Below are positions 1 through 5,696 of a stretch of DNA of 7,471 nucleotides, one piece after another (the first letter of the stretch is position 1; every line of letters begins with the position of its first letter). The position numbers were made by a program, and so were the translations under genes. The notes beneath the pieces are model-generated. The model was not told the DNA's origin, ran no database searches, and saw only the letters and a program-made list of their open reading frames with translations. Origin of the DNA: Fidelibacterota bacterium (GTDB lineage Bacteria; Fidelibacterota; UBA2242); contig JAUSPJ010000295.1 in NCBI GenBank assembly GCA_030655795.1, positions 1 through 7,471 on the forward strand. The letters are read 5' to 3'.

Positions 1-369
1 CGCCTGCCAGAGAGAAACGGCGGGCAGGCCCTGTTCATTCTGCACCGCCACGATTTCGCCGGTCTTCAGTCGATCGGCCTCCGCTTGGGCAATGGGAAAG
101 GCAATTGGTATGGTCCAGGCATATTTCTGACCGTTCCGCTCAATCACTTCTTCTTCCAGAACCCGCTTGAATTCCGCCGAATCCATGGGGCCTTCGAGCG
201 GCGACAGCGCACCATCGGCAATGCGGTAAAATATGGACAGATCGGCATCGCTGATCTTGTATATGTTTAAGTCTTTAATTTCATTCAATACCGTCTGTTT
301 TTCAATCTCCGGCAGGGTCCGGTTAATCAGTCCGCATCCTCCGTGTGGGGCGGGCAATCGGTTCGTCAT
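1..369 (-). CDS. sat: ATP sulfurylase (sulfate adenylyltransferase), N-terminal part, cut by the window edge
   Basis: Sulfate adenylyltransferase makes adenosine 5'-phosphosulfate from ATP and sulfate, the first step of sulfate activation in the cytoplasm. The 123 visible residues match the N-terminal PUA-like domain of the family: a PHGG motif near residues 8-11 (LPAPHGGCGLINR), the segment GALSPLEGPMDS near 54-65, then the stretch leading to TIPIAFPIA and a GEIVAV strand. The ATG at 369 is supported by an AGGAG Shine-Dalgarno site 7 nt upstream. The catalytic domain (QxRN and later HxGH motifs) lies outside the window, so it cannot be seen whether the enzyme is fused to APS kinase. The nearest upstream gene is a four-helix-bundle gene 137 bp away, and the repeat-rich spacer suggests sat may have its own promoter, though I recognise none. 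Its role could be assimilation, dissimilation or sulfation of a surface glycan. Confidence 0.9.
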   Translation of the reverse strand, partial: MTNRLPAPHGGCGLINRTLPEIEKQTVLNEIKDLNIYKISDADLSIFYRIADGALSPLEGPMDSAEFKRVLEEEVIERNGQKYAWTIPIAFPIAQAEADRLKTGEIVAVQNEQGLPAVSLWQA

Positions 370-376
370 TTACTTA

Positions 377-381
377 CTCCT
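377..381 (-). promoter_or_regulatory. Ribosome binding site of sat
   Basis: On the minus strand AGGAG lies 7 nt before the sat ATG. It is one of only two clear Shine-Dalgarno sites in the window; the other precedes the UDP-sugar dehydrogenase gene. It fixes the sat start at 369. Confidence 0.75.
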
Positions 382-390
382 TTTGTGTGA

Positions 391-506
391 TAAGTAGAAA
401 GGATAAAGTTGAAAGTTTAAGGGAAAAGTAGAAAATCGCCAAAACATTTTAATCTTTGTTTTTTTAACTTTCTCATTTTTCTCACTTTAATCTTTGTACT
501 TTCATC
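391..506. repeat. Degenerate short-period repeats downstream of four-helix-bundle gene 1
   Basis: This spacer between sat and the first four-helix-bundle gene is simple-sequence DNA. Plus-strand GAAAG-type units with a period of about 7 (TAGAAAG, GATAAAG, TTGAAAG) fill 391-431. CTTTC-type units in the opposite sense fill roughly 466-506. TTTAATCTTTGT is a 12-bp direct repeat at 448-459 and 486-497. AAAGTTGAAAGTTT at 405-418 is found again as a perfect inverted copy at 913-926, on the other side of the four-helix-bundle gene. I see no promoter or T-tailed terminator here that I can defend. Confidence 0.7.
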
Positions 507-899
507 TTATCCATCCTTTCTTTTTCCATCCAATTTGGCTGTAATTGAGCCAAGTATTCTCATCAATTCAATAGATTCATCGATTAATGGGCTAATTTGA
601 ACATGTTTTAATAATTCCAGTTCTCGAATAATTCTCAACCAATAATTGGTTTCACGCATTTCTTTCAAAGAAATGTATATTTTGTTCCGAAAGTCTAATT
701 TTGATGATGCAGCCTGCGATTCTTCATAATTCGCACCAGTTGAAGAGACTGATTTTATCAATTGGTAATGAATTACCTTACTTTCTGGATTTTGCGGAAG
801 TGATCTTAGCATTTTAATAACATTAATTGAAAATGTAAATAATCGATTATCAAGTTTCGATGTATATTTTCCCAATGGTTCTTTAATATTATAACTCAA
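507..899 (-). CDS. Four-helix-bundle protein of the S23 / 23S rRNA intervening-sequence protein family (copy 1)
   Basis: A 130-residue protein that fits the S23/IVP four-helix-bundle family. The signature is YQLIKSVSSTGANYEESQAA around residues 45-64, then an SKLDFRNKIYISLKEMRETNYWL helix at about 66-88 and a C-terminal helix with LIDESIELMRILGSITAKL at about 105-123. These proteins occur as reading frames inside 23S rRNA insertions and as free genes; they resemble the Avd accessory protein of diversity-generating retroelements and may bind nucleic acid, but no function is settled. The only upstream start is TTG at 899, directly after an in-frame TGA; the next Met is residue 30, too late for the first helix. 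There is no convincing Shine-Dalgarno site. It lies 19 bp after the PHP gene and inside inverted simple repeats, as a cassette between unrelated genes. The lysine-rich tail KRKDG runs into the repeat DNA. Confidence 0.85.
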   Translation of the reverse strand: MSYNIKEPLGKYTSKLDNRLFTFSINVIKMLRSLPQNPESKVIHYQLIKSVSSTGANYEESQAASSKLDFRNKIYISLKEMRETNYWLRIIRELELLKHVQISPLIDESIELMRILGSITAKLDGKRKDG

Positions 900-910
900 T
901 CACCACCCAA

Positions 911-940
911 ACAAACTTTCAACTTTCTACTTTCACCTTT
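911..940. repeat. Inverted partner of the repeat flanking four-helix-bundle gene 1
   Basis: The plus strand carries ACTTTC-type units with a period of about 7. AAACTTTCAACTTT at 913-926 is the perfect reverse complement of 405-418, so the 14-bp arms enclose four-helix-bundle gene 1. The stop codon and last codons of the PHP gene are made of this repeat. Confidence 0.75.
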
Positions 941-1785
941 GAATTTAACCGTAATTTGATTCCATTTAGAATCTCTTCAACAGTCAACGGTACATCCTCT
1001 CCGAACTGTCCCAGTTTGACCATGGGTTTGATCTCGCCGTGAAAGTCGCTGCCGGCGGTGATCAGCATATCCAATTCTTTGGCAATGGTATAGAACTGTT
1101 GATTTTCCACTTCACTCTGATAACTGTTAAAGGCCTCAATACCCTCGACCCCGGCGGCTTTGAGTTCGGCAAATTTAGTCTTGTAATCGGCCATCGTTTC
1201 CAGGCGCAGTTGTACGGGATGGGCCAGAACCGCTACGCCTCCCGCTGCCTTAATCATGGCCACCGCCTGATCCAGTGGCAGGCGCTGTTTATCCATGTAA
1301 GCCGGAGCGCCTTTCGCCAGGTATTTGTTAAAGGCCTCCTGCGTGTCTTTAACAACCCTTTTCTGAATTAACGCTTTGGCAAAATGGGGGCGGCCCACCT
1401 GATCGGGACCGGCCACAGCCTTGACCTCATCCAGGGTAATATCCAGCCCCAGAGCGTTCAACTTTTCAATAATCCTCGGGTTGCGGTTCCGGCGGGCTAC
1501 CTGGACAAAATTCAGGCCCGCCTGCAGCTCCGGATTGTCAATATCCAGATAATAGCCGCAAATATGCATGGGGCCCGGTGAAAAATCGATGCTGATCTCC
1601 ACCCCCGGGATAACCGTAACGCCGTACTGTTTTCCGGCAACAACCGCCTCAGCGACACCGCTGACGGTATCATGATCGGTCAGGGCCAGAGTAGTGACGC
1701 CACTCTCGGCAGCCAGTTTAAGCAGATCACCCGGTGAATAGGATCCATCGGACGCATTGCTGTGGGTGTGAAGGTCAAAGTTCAT
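919..1785 (-). CDS. PHP-domain phosphoesterase (nucleoside-bisphosphate phosphatase / RNase AM type)
   Basis: A 288-residue PHP (polymerase and histidinol phosphatase) metal-dependent phosphoesterase. All metal-ligand motifs are present: DLHTHSNASDG (H6, H8, D13), LTDHDT (D37, H38), PGVEIS (E63), MHICGYYL (H74), GRPHFA (H134), VAVLAHP (H189) and TAGSDFHG (D247, H249). Length and the order of motifs match the YciV/TrpH-like subgroup, whose characterised members remove the 3'-phosphate of nucleoside 3',5'-bisphosphates such as pAp, or trim RNA 5' ends. The exact substrate cannot be read from sequence. pAp is a by-product of PAPS-dependent sulfation, so proximity to sat is suggestive but unproven. 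The ATG at 1785 puts the first motif at residue 4, as usual, although there is no Shine-Dalgarno site. It starts 25 bp after the 113-residue gene, so co-transcription is likely. Its last residues, KVKVES, are encoded by flanking repeat DNA. Confidence 0.88.
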   Translation of the reverse strand: MNFDLHTHSNASDGSYSPGDLLKLAAESGVTTLALTDHDTVSGVAEAVVAGKQYGVTVIPGVEISIDFSPGPMHICGYYLDIDNPELQAGLNFVQVARRNRNPRIIEKLNALGLDITLDEVKAVAGPDQVGRPHFAKALIQKRVVKDTQEAFNKYLAKGAPAYMDKQRLPLDQAVAMIKAAGGVAVLAHPVQLRLETMADYKTKFAELKAAGVEGIEAFNSYQSEVENQQFYTIAKELDMLITAGSDFHGEIKPMVKLGQFGEDVPLTVEEILNGIKLRLNSKVKVES

Positions 1786-1810
1786 TAATAAATGTCTAAT
1801 ACAAATAAAA

Positions 1811-2152
1811 TTAGGAATTAGTTATTTTATTACCCGGTTTCAGCATCCGGAAGGCTTCCGGAGACAATTTAATAAGATTATCAGTATAATTTTTCAGATC
1901 CTTATCCGAAGACAAGTAATATTGCCCTAACATTTCCCGGGCTCTTAAAATTTCTTTATATTTTGGCTGCCATTTCTTATCACGTATTAAAAAATCCATC
2001 AGCTCCATGGCCAGGATTATATGATGTTGGTAATAGTCAAATCTTTCTACCTGAGACTCGGCCCGGTTCAATTCATTGCAGATCATTAATATCTGTTGTG
2101 CTTGGGGAAATGTACCAAATCGATCAAGCAATGTTTTATGATAAACGGGCAT
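1811..2152 (-). CDS. Small helical protein of unknown function, coupled to DUF5674
   Basis: I do not recognise this 113-residue protein. It looks soluble and mainly alpha-helical, with no signal peptide or membrane segment. It has a Tyr/His-rich patch (FDYYQHH, about residues 38-44), an amphipathic run ILAMELMDFLIRD at about 46-58, and a basic central helix (KYKEILRAREMLGQYY at about 64-79). Its ATG overlaps the TAA of the DUF5674 gene in a TAATG junction, which points to translational coupling and a shared role. A two-gene small overlapping layout is common in toxin-antitoxin and similar modules, but nothing in the sequence identifies a toxin or a DNA-binding fold. The PHP gene follows after 25 bp. 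Confidence 0.7.
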   Translation of the reverse strand: MPVYHKTLLDRFGTFPQAQQILMICNELNRAESQVERFDYYQHHIILAMELMDFLIRDKKWQPKYKEILRAREMLGQYYLSSDKDLKNYTDNLIKLSPEAFRMLKPGNKITNS

Positions 2153-2523
2153 TAATCCTCAAGTTGGATACGCTCTTCAGGAGATAATAACAGAGCTTCA
2201 ACAAGGTTTTTTATTTTATGCCGGATTTCCGCATTCTGAATTATCATCGCCATATTATCGTCCAATGGACGGATATTGATAAAGGATTCAAATTCAATCC
2301 GTTTTTCCGGTTCGTTCTCAGGATACAGGTTGGCGCCCCACAAGGAAACCTGTTTTGACCCATTATTCAACAGTAACGCTTCGGCATCGGCATGCATCTC
2401 ACCGCCAGCTGCGATGACTTTCAGGTCAATATCAGCCACAAACTTAATGAAATTACCAAAATGGGCCTGGCATAATTTCAGGATCGTTATGGGTTCTAAT
2501 TTTTTATCGATTAATAAAAGCAT
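2152..2523 (-). CDS. DUF5674 family protein
   Basis: A 123-residue protein that I match from memory to the uncharacterised DUF5674 family. The diagnostic core is the AAGGEMHADAEALLLNNGSK segment at residues 38-57, followed by SLWGANLYPE (60-69), IEFESFINIRP (76-86) and a C-terminal helix EIRHKIKNLVEALL (99-112). The HADAE motif and the conserved acidic and Trp residues look like a possible active or ligand site, but no activity is known to me. The ATG at 2523 is the only sensible start: upstream ATGs are in other frames, and the N-terminal strand LLLIDKKL fits the family start. It begins 49 bp after metF and overlaps the next gene by one base (TAATG). Confidence 0.75.
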   Translation of the reverse strand: MLLLIDKKLEPITILKLCQAHFGNFIKFVADIDLKVIAAGGEMHADAEALLLNNGSKQVSLWGANLYPENEPEKRIEFESFINIRPLDDNMAMIIQNAEIRHKIKNLVEALLLSPEERIQLED

Positions 2524-2572
2524 TGTTCATTTTTCATGAAAAAGTACCGGATAATTAGAAGTTCGTTAGTCT

Positions 2573-3529
2573 TTAATAAATCCCCAGCCCCTGAATCAGT
2601 TTCATTACCGTCTGGGCCTGCTGCATGACGTAAAAATGGATACAGGGAACCTTGGCGTTCAGCAACTCTTCCACCTGTTTTTGGGCAAAGGCGCCGCCGA
2701 TCTCTTTTACTTCGGCATCGTCTTTGGCATCCAGAACATTTTGGACCAGATCATCGGGAAAACTGGCATTGAAATGTCTTGGCAAAGAGCTCAAATGATT
2801 ACGGCTGCTCAGCAGTTTGATACCCGGAATAATGGGCGCCTGAATCCCCGCTGCCCGGCATTTATCCACAAACTGAAAATATTTCCGGTTATCAAAGATC
2901 ATCTGGGTCACAATGTAGTCCGCTCCCGCATCCACTTTTTGTTTCAGGTAGCGGATATCGGCGTCCAGGCTGGGCGCTTCGTCATGTTTTTCGGGATACG
3001 CAGCCACGCCAATGCAGAAATCGGTCCGATCGGCTTCCAGTTCGTCATCCAGGAAGAGCCCCTGATTCATGTTGCGGATCTGACTGACCAGGTCCACGGC
3101 ATAGGCGTTCACCGTGCGGTCCGGCTGGATGGATTTCTTGTAATCGCTGATATCACCGCGCAATGCCATAACATTTTCAATTCCCAGGTAATTCAGTTCC
3201 ACCAGTGCGTCTTCGGTCTCTTCCCGGGTAAAGCCGGTACAGAGCAGGTGCACCACAGTCTCTACTTTGAAGCGATACTTAATGGCTGCCGACAACCCGA
3301 TAGTGCCCGGCCGCTTGCGGGTAATTTTACGGATAAAACTGCCATCCGCCTGTTCCACATACTTCGCATCGGCTGCGTGACTGGTCACATCGATAAAGGG
3401 TGGATTGAAGACCATTAACTCTTCCACGATCCGGTAAATAAGGTCAGCACTCCGGCCGCGATCGGGCGGAATAATCTCAAAGCTGATCAGCGGATCTGTT
3501 GCTTTATTTAGAAACTCAATGACTTTCAT
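2573..3529 (-). CDS. metF: Methylenetetrahydrofolate reductase
   Basis: FAD-dependent reductase that turns 5,10-methylenetetrahydrofolate into 5-methyltetrahydrofolate, the methyl donor for methionine synthesis. The TIM-barrel family motifs are complete: SFEIIPP with the expected catalytic Glu18, FIDVTSHAA (45-53), HLLCTGFTREETEDAL (94-109), ALRGD with Asp126, GVAAYPEKH (174-182), DYIVTQMIFD with Gln209, IIPGIK (233-238) and a C-terminal IHFYVM. At 318 residues it is slightly longer than the E. coli enzyme (about 296) and has the sequence flavour of Bacteroidota MetF, especially the RKRPGTIGL and ELNYLGIENVMALRGD segments. The ATG at 3529 gives the standard short N-terminus before SFE; there is no clear Shine-Dalgarno site, and the upstream DNA is repeat. 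I see no SAM riboswitch or MetJ-like operator. It is probably co-transcribed with the DUF5674 gene pair. Confidence 0.95.
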   Translation of the reverse strand: MKVIEFLNKATDPLISFEIIPPDRGRSADLIYRIVEELMVFNPPFIDVTSHAADAKYVEQADGSFIRKITRKRPGTIGLSAAIKYRFKVETVVHLLCTGFTREETEDALVELNYLGIENVMALRGDISDYKKSIQPDRTVNAYAVDLVSQIRNMNQGLFLDDELEADRTDFCIGVAAYPEKHDEAPSLDADIRYLKQKVDAGADYIVTQMIFDNRKYFQFVDKCRAAGIQAPIIPGIKLLSSRNHLSSLPRHFNASFPDDLVQNVLDAKDDAEVKEIGGAFAQKQVEELLNAKVPCIHFYVMQQAQTVMKLIQGLGIY

Positions 3530-3530
3530 T

Positions 3531-3572
3531 TATCAGGTTCAATGTTCAAAGTGTTTTGGTTCAAAGTAAACG
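3531..3572. repeat. TTCAA-type heptad repeats between metF and four-helix-bundle gene 2
   Basis: The plus strand has GTTCAAT, GTTCAAA and a later GGTTCAAAG. CAATGTTCAA at 3540-3549 is the exact reverse complement of TTGAACATTG at 4299-4308, on the far side of four-helix-bundle gene 2. Confidence 0.65.
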
Positions 3573-3697
3573 ATGGGATGAAACTATTTTCCCGAGTTAT
3601 TTAAATATTTTTTAAAGCCGCCAATCAAACTTTTTATTTTCACACATTCTTCATACAGAATTGAAAATCCACCACTATTAACCCTACAACGTCATTT

Positions 3698-3744
3698 AGG
3701 GGGTGTGATAAATCACCATGAATGACAACTTTATCACACCCCCT
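3698..3744. repeat. Perfect 15-bp inverted repeat with 17-nt loop
   Basis: AGGGGGTGTGATAAA (3698-3712) and TTTATCACACCCCCT (3730-3744) pair perfectly. There is no T-run on either strand after the stem, so it is not a typical intrinsic terminator. GTCATT (3691-3696) and AATGAC in the loop (3721-3726) could form a competing pairing. Confidence 0.85.
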
Positions 3745-3779
3745 GAAGGAAATATGATGCGATATATAGTTCCAACTAG

Positions 3780-3969
3780 TCCCGACCCGTTGGGATAAAT
3801 ACTACATTTTGTATAAATGAACCTTCCCGATGCAAGCATCGGGGTATCTTATCGGTAATATTCTTAAATGAGACACTAAGGTTTCTCAAACTCTTCCTTT
3901 TATAAGGTAACCCCGAGGCAAGCCTGGGGGAATTCTTTGATTAAATTTTATCGAAGATTCCCTTTGGGA
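3780..3969. repeat. Series of GC-rich mini-hairpins inside the 305-bp element
   Basis: Four short stems stand in AT-rich DNA. TCCCGACCCGTTGGGA (3780-3795) has a 7-bp stem with one G-T pair. CCCGATGC-AA-GCATCGGG (3826-3843) is a perfect 8-bp stem. CCCCGAGGC-AA-GCCTGGGGG (3911-3930) is the same design with one mismatch. TCCC-TTT-GGGA (3959-3969) matches the mini-palindromes seen near 6100. The arms GGGAAT (3928-3933) and ATTCCC (3957-3962) can also pair as a larger imperfect stem. Confidence 0.7.
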
Positions 3970-4290
3970 CAAGTTACGTAGTAGGGTTAATATATTCACG
4001 ATCTTGAGCCACATATAACAGAGATTGTACTTCCGATACGGACCGGAATGAATAGTTTATAAAATTGGAAAAGGATCGGTTGGCACCACTGTCAAATCCT
4101 TCAGCAATATTGGACATGATCGATACGGAAGCACGCTGGATTTGATCTTTTAGTCCCCAATCTTTAGCAAACACATCCCGATTTGTCAATCTATAAACTT
4201 CGTTTGTCAACTTTCGTGCTTCTTTCCAGGATTCAATATCTTCAAATCGTTCAATTTTCATTTCTAAGTTTTTCAAATACCTGCATTAAC

Positions 4291-4308
4291 ATCGAACGTT
4301 GAACATTG
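4291..4308. repeat. Inverted partner of the repeat flanking four-helix-bundle gene 2
   Basis: ATCGAACGTTGAACATTG reads as heptads TCGAACG and TTGAACA. Its last ten bases, TTGAACATTG, are the perfect inverted copy of 3540-3549. It fills most of the 54-bp gap between the dehydrogenase stop and the four-helix-bundle start. Confidence 0.65.
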
Positions 4309-4315
4309 CACTGGT

Positions 4316-5614
4316 CTATAGTCTTCCATCCGCATCTTTGGCGATACCTTTTACATCATAGAGAACACAGTTGCCGTTGCCAAACTGATGTATATCCATC
4401 GTCTGAAACTGATGATGTGCAACGGCCAGCACAACAGCATCATATTTCGTTTTTTTACTATTAAATGTTTCATTTTGAATTAGCTCAACCCCATATTCTA
4501 CTTTAACCTCTGCGGCGTCGGCCCAGGGATCATAGACATCCACATCGCAGCCAAACTCTTCCAGTTCGTGAATGACATCGATCACCCGGGAATTCCGGAT
4601 ATCGGGGCAGTTTTCCTTAAAGGTAATGCCCAGAACCAGGACTTTGGATTTCGCGATAGTGTGACCTTTTTTGATCATCAGCTTGACCACTTCTCCGGCT
4701 ACATAGTCACCCATGGAGTCATTGATCCGGCGACCCGCCAAAATCACTTCGGGATGGTAGCCGATTTCCTGAGCTTTGTGGGTCAGGTAATAGGGATCCA
4801 CACCGATGCAGTGTCCGCCCACCAGCCCCGGACGGAAAGGTAAAAAATTCCACTTGCTGCCGGCGGCTTCGAGTACTTCCAGAGTATCGATTCCCATGAT
4901 ATTAAAGATTTTCGCCAGTTCGTTGACAAAGGCGATATTCAGGTCCCGCTGGGAGTTCTCGATCACCTTGGCGGCTTCGGCGACTTTAATAGACGACGCT
5001 TTATGAGTGCCGTTCTTGACAACTAAATTGTACAGGTCATCGACCTTTTTAGCGACTTCGGGAGTTGATCCCGAGGTTACTTTTTTGATTGTGAGAAAGG
5101 TATGTTCCTTGTCGCCGGGATTGATGCGTTCCGGGGAAAACCCGCAGAAGAAATCCACATTGAAGGTCAATCCGCTGGCCTCTTCCAGGATCGGCACACA
5201 GTCCTCTTCCGTAGCCCCGGGATAAACCGTGGATTCATAGATCACAATATCACCGGGTTTCAGGACCTTGCCCACGGTGCCCGATGCCTTAATCAGGGGG
5301 GTCAGGTCCGGGCGTTTGTATTTGTCGATCGGGGTTGGTACCGTAACGATGTAATAGTTACAATCGCGAATCTCCTCCAACTGATCCGTTAAATACAGGC
5401 CTTTATCACGGTTCCAGTTACCGATTTCCGTCACCAGCACCGAGCGCAGGTTGTCATCGGCCACTTCCAGGGTGGCGTCATGGCCCTCGTTCAGGTCATC
5501 GATCCGGGCCCGGTTAATATCAAAACCGATCACCGGTAGTTTCTTGGCAAATTCCACTGCCAGCGGCAGGCCTACATAACCCAGTCCAATGGTTGCAATT
5601 CGAATATCAAACAT
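4316..5614 (-). CDS. tviB: UDP-N-acetylhexosamine 6-dehydrogenase, TviB/WbpO type
   Basis: NAD-dependent enzyme that oxidises C6 of a UDP-N-acetylhexosamine (UDP-GlcNAc or UDP-GalNAc) to the uronic acid used in capsule or O-antigen glycans. It is a 432-residue UDP-glucose/GDP-mannose dehydrogenase family member. The N-terminal Rossmann site IATIGLGYVGLPLAVEF is at about 6-22, then VTVPTP (90-95), YESTVYPGATEE (126-137), SPERINPGDK (160-169) and the central helix KVAEAAKVIENSQRDLN (210-226). The catalytic loop GLVGGHCIGVDPYYL (263-277) has Cys269. The C-terminal UDP-binding domain has LVLGITFKENCPDIRNSRV. These motifs agree with Vi-antigen TviB and Pseudomonas WbpO rather than UDP-glucose dehydrogenase; GlcNAc versus GalNAc preference is not decided. 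A TTG three bases upstream is open, but GAGGT lies 5 nt before the ATG at 5614, which I choose. The gene ends in TAG. Confidence 0.92.
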   Translation of the reverse strand: MFDIRIATIGLGYVGLPLAVEFAKKLPVIGFDINRARIDDLNEGHDATLEVADDNLRSVLVTEIGNWNRDKGLYLTDQLEEIRDCNYYIVTVPTPIDKYKRPDLTPLIKASGTVGKVLKPGDIVIYESTVYPGATEEDCVPILEEASGLTFNVDFFCGFSPERINPGDKEHTFLTIKKVTSGSTPEVAKKVDDLYNLVVKNGTHKASSIKVAEAAKVIENSQRDLNIAFVNELAKIFNIMGIDTLEVLEAAGSKWNFLPFRPGLVGGHCIGVDPYYLTHKAQEIGYHPEVILAGRRINDSMGDYVAGEVVKLMIKKGHTIAKSKVLVLGITFKENCPDIRNSRVIDVIHELEEFGCDVDVYDPWADAAEVKVEYGVELIQNETFNSKKTKYDAVVLAVAHHQFQTMDIHQFGNGNCVLYDVKGIAKDADGRL

Positions 5615-5619
5615 CAATT

Positions 5620-5624
5620 ACCTC
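5620..5624 (-). promoter_or_regulatory. Ribosome binding site of the UDP-sugar dehydrogenase gene
   Basis: GAGGT on the minus strand lies 5 nt before the ATG at 5614 and only 2 nt before the alternative TTG at 5617. It decides in favour of the ATG. Confidence 0.7.
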
Positions 5625-5632
5625 TATATTTT

Positions 5633-5696
5633 TGAGATTAAGAATAAGATTAAGGCTGAGATTAAGGTTTTGATTTAGTTTTAGATTTAAGAGTAA
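5633..5696. repeat. AGATTAAG-type repeats with 12-bp period
   Basis: The plus strand repeats AGATTAAG followed by four variable bases (AATA, GCTG, GTTT), then drifts to TGATTTAG and AGATTTAA; the underlying period is about 6. It lies between the dehydrogenase gene and four-helix-bundle gene 3, and encodes the Lys/Ser-rich tail (KSKTKSKP) of the latter on the minus strand. Confidence 0.7.

Larger units (their letters stand above)
3682..3986. mobile_element. 305-bp non-autonomous (MITE-like) element with TTAA target duplication
   Basis: The element interrupts four-helix-bundle gene 2. Its ends are inverted repeats, CCCTACAACGT (3682-3692) and ACGTAGTAGGG (3976-3986), matching at 10 of 11 positions. 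Both sides are flanked by TTAA (3678-3681 and 3987-3990), consistent with a 4-bp target duplication. Removing 309 bp (element plus one TTAA) restores the host reading frame exactly, which fixes the boundaries independently of the repeats. It has no reading frame that looks like a protein, so any transposase would have to act in trans; I cannot assign it to an IS family. The inside is a run of hairpins: a perfect 15-bp inverted repeat, several GC-rich short stems, and end-proximal CCCTA/TAGGG pairings. It could be a MITE, a relic of a larger IS, or a nest of smaller palindromic insertions. Confidence 0.85.
3584..4261 (-). pseudogene. Four-helix-bundle (S23/IVP) gene, copy 2, split by a 305-bp insertion
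   Basis: The 5' part (from 4261 down to 3987) gives MKIERFEDIESWKEARKL, then DQIQRASVSIMSNIAEGFDS and VQSLLYVAQDREYI, the first three helices of an S23/IVP four-helix-bundle protein. It then meets a foreign stop (NPTT, TAA at 3974). The missing fourth helix lies beyond the insertion at 3677-3584: NSGGFSILYEE, CVKIKSLIGGFKKYL, then NNSGK and TAG. Deleting 305 bp plus one TTAA copy joins them in frame as EYINSGGFSILYEEC, aligning without gaps to the family pattern YIxxxxFxxLYExx, for 122 residues. I prefer ATG 4261 over the upstream TTG at 4276 because family members begin MKIxRFEDIExW. As it stands, the gene can only make a protein lacking helix 4, so it is probably inactive. It sits between metF and the UDP-sugar dehydrogenase gene inside inverted TTGAACATTG repeats. 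Confidence 0.9.

Noticed and set aside
2636..3418. 260-codon plus-strand open frame
   Set aside because: It lies fully antisense to metF, whose motifs are complete. The plus-strand translation resembles no family.
3530..3583. SAM riboswitch in front of metF
   Set aside because: Only TTCAA-type simple repeats and the end of the four-helix-bundle gene lie there; no conserved riboswitch core is visible.
3698..3744. Intrinsic terminator for the dehydrogenase or four-helix-bundle gene
   Set aside because: The stem is strong, but neither strand has a T-run after it, and it lies inside an inserted element.
5615..5617. TTG as start of the UDP-sugar dehydrogenase gene
   Set aside because: It directly follows an in-frame TAA, and the GAGGT site is correctly spaced for the ATG at 5614 instead.
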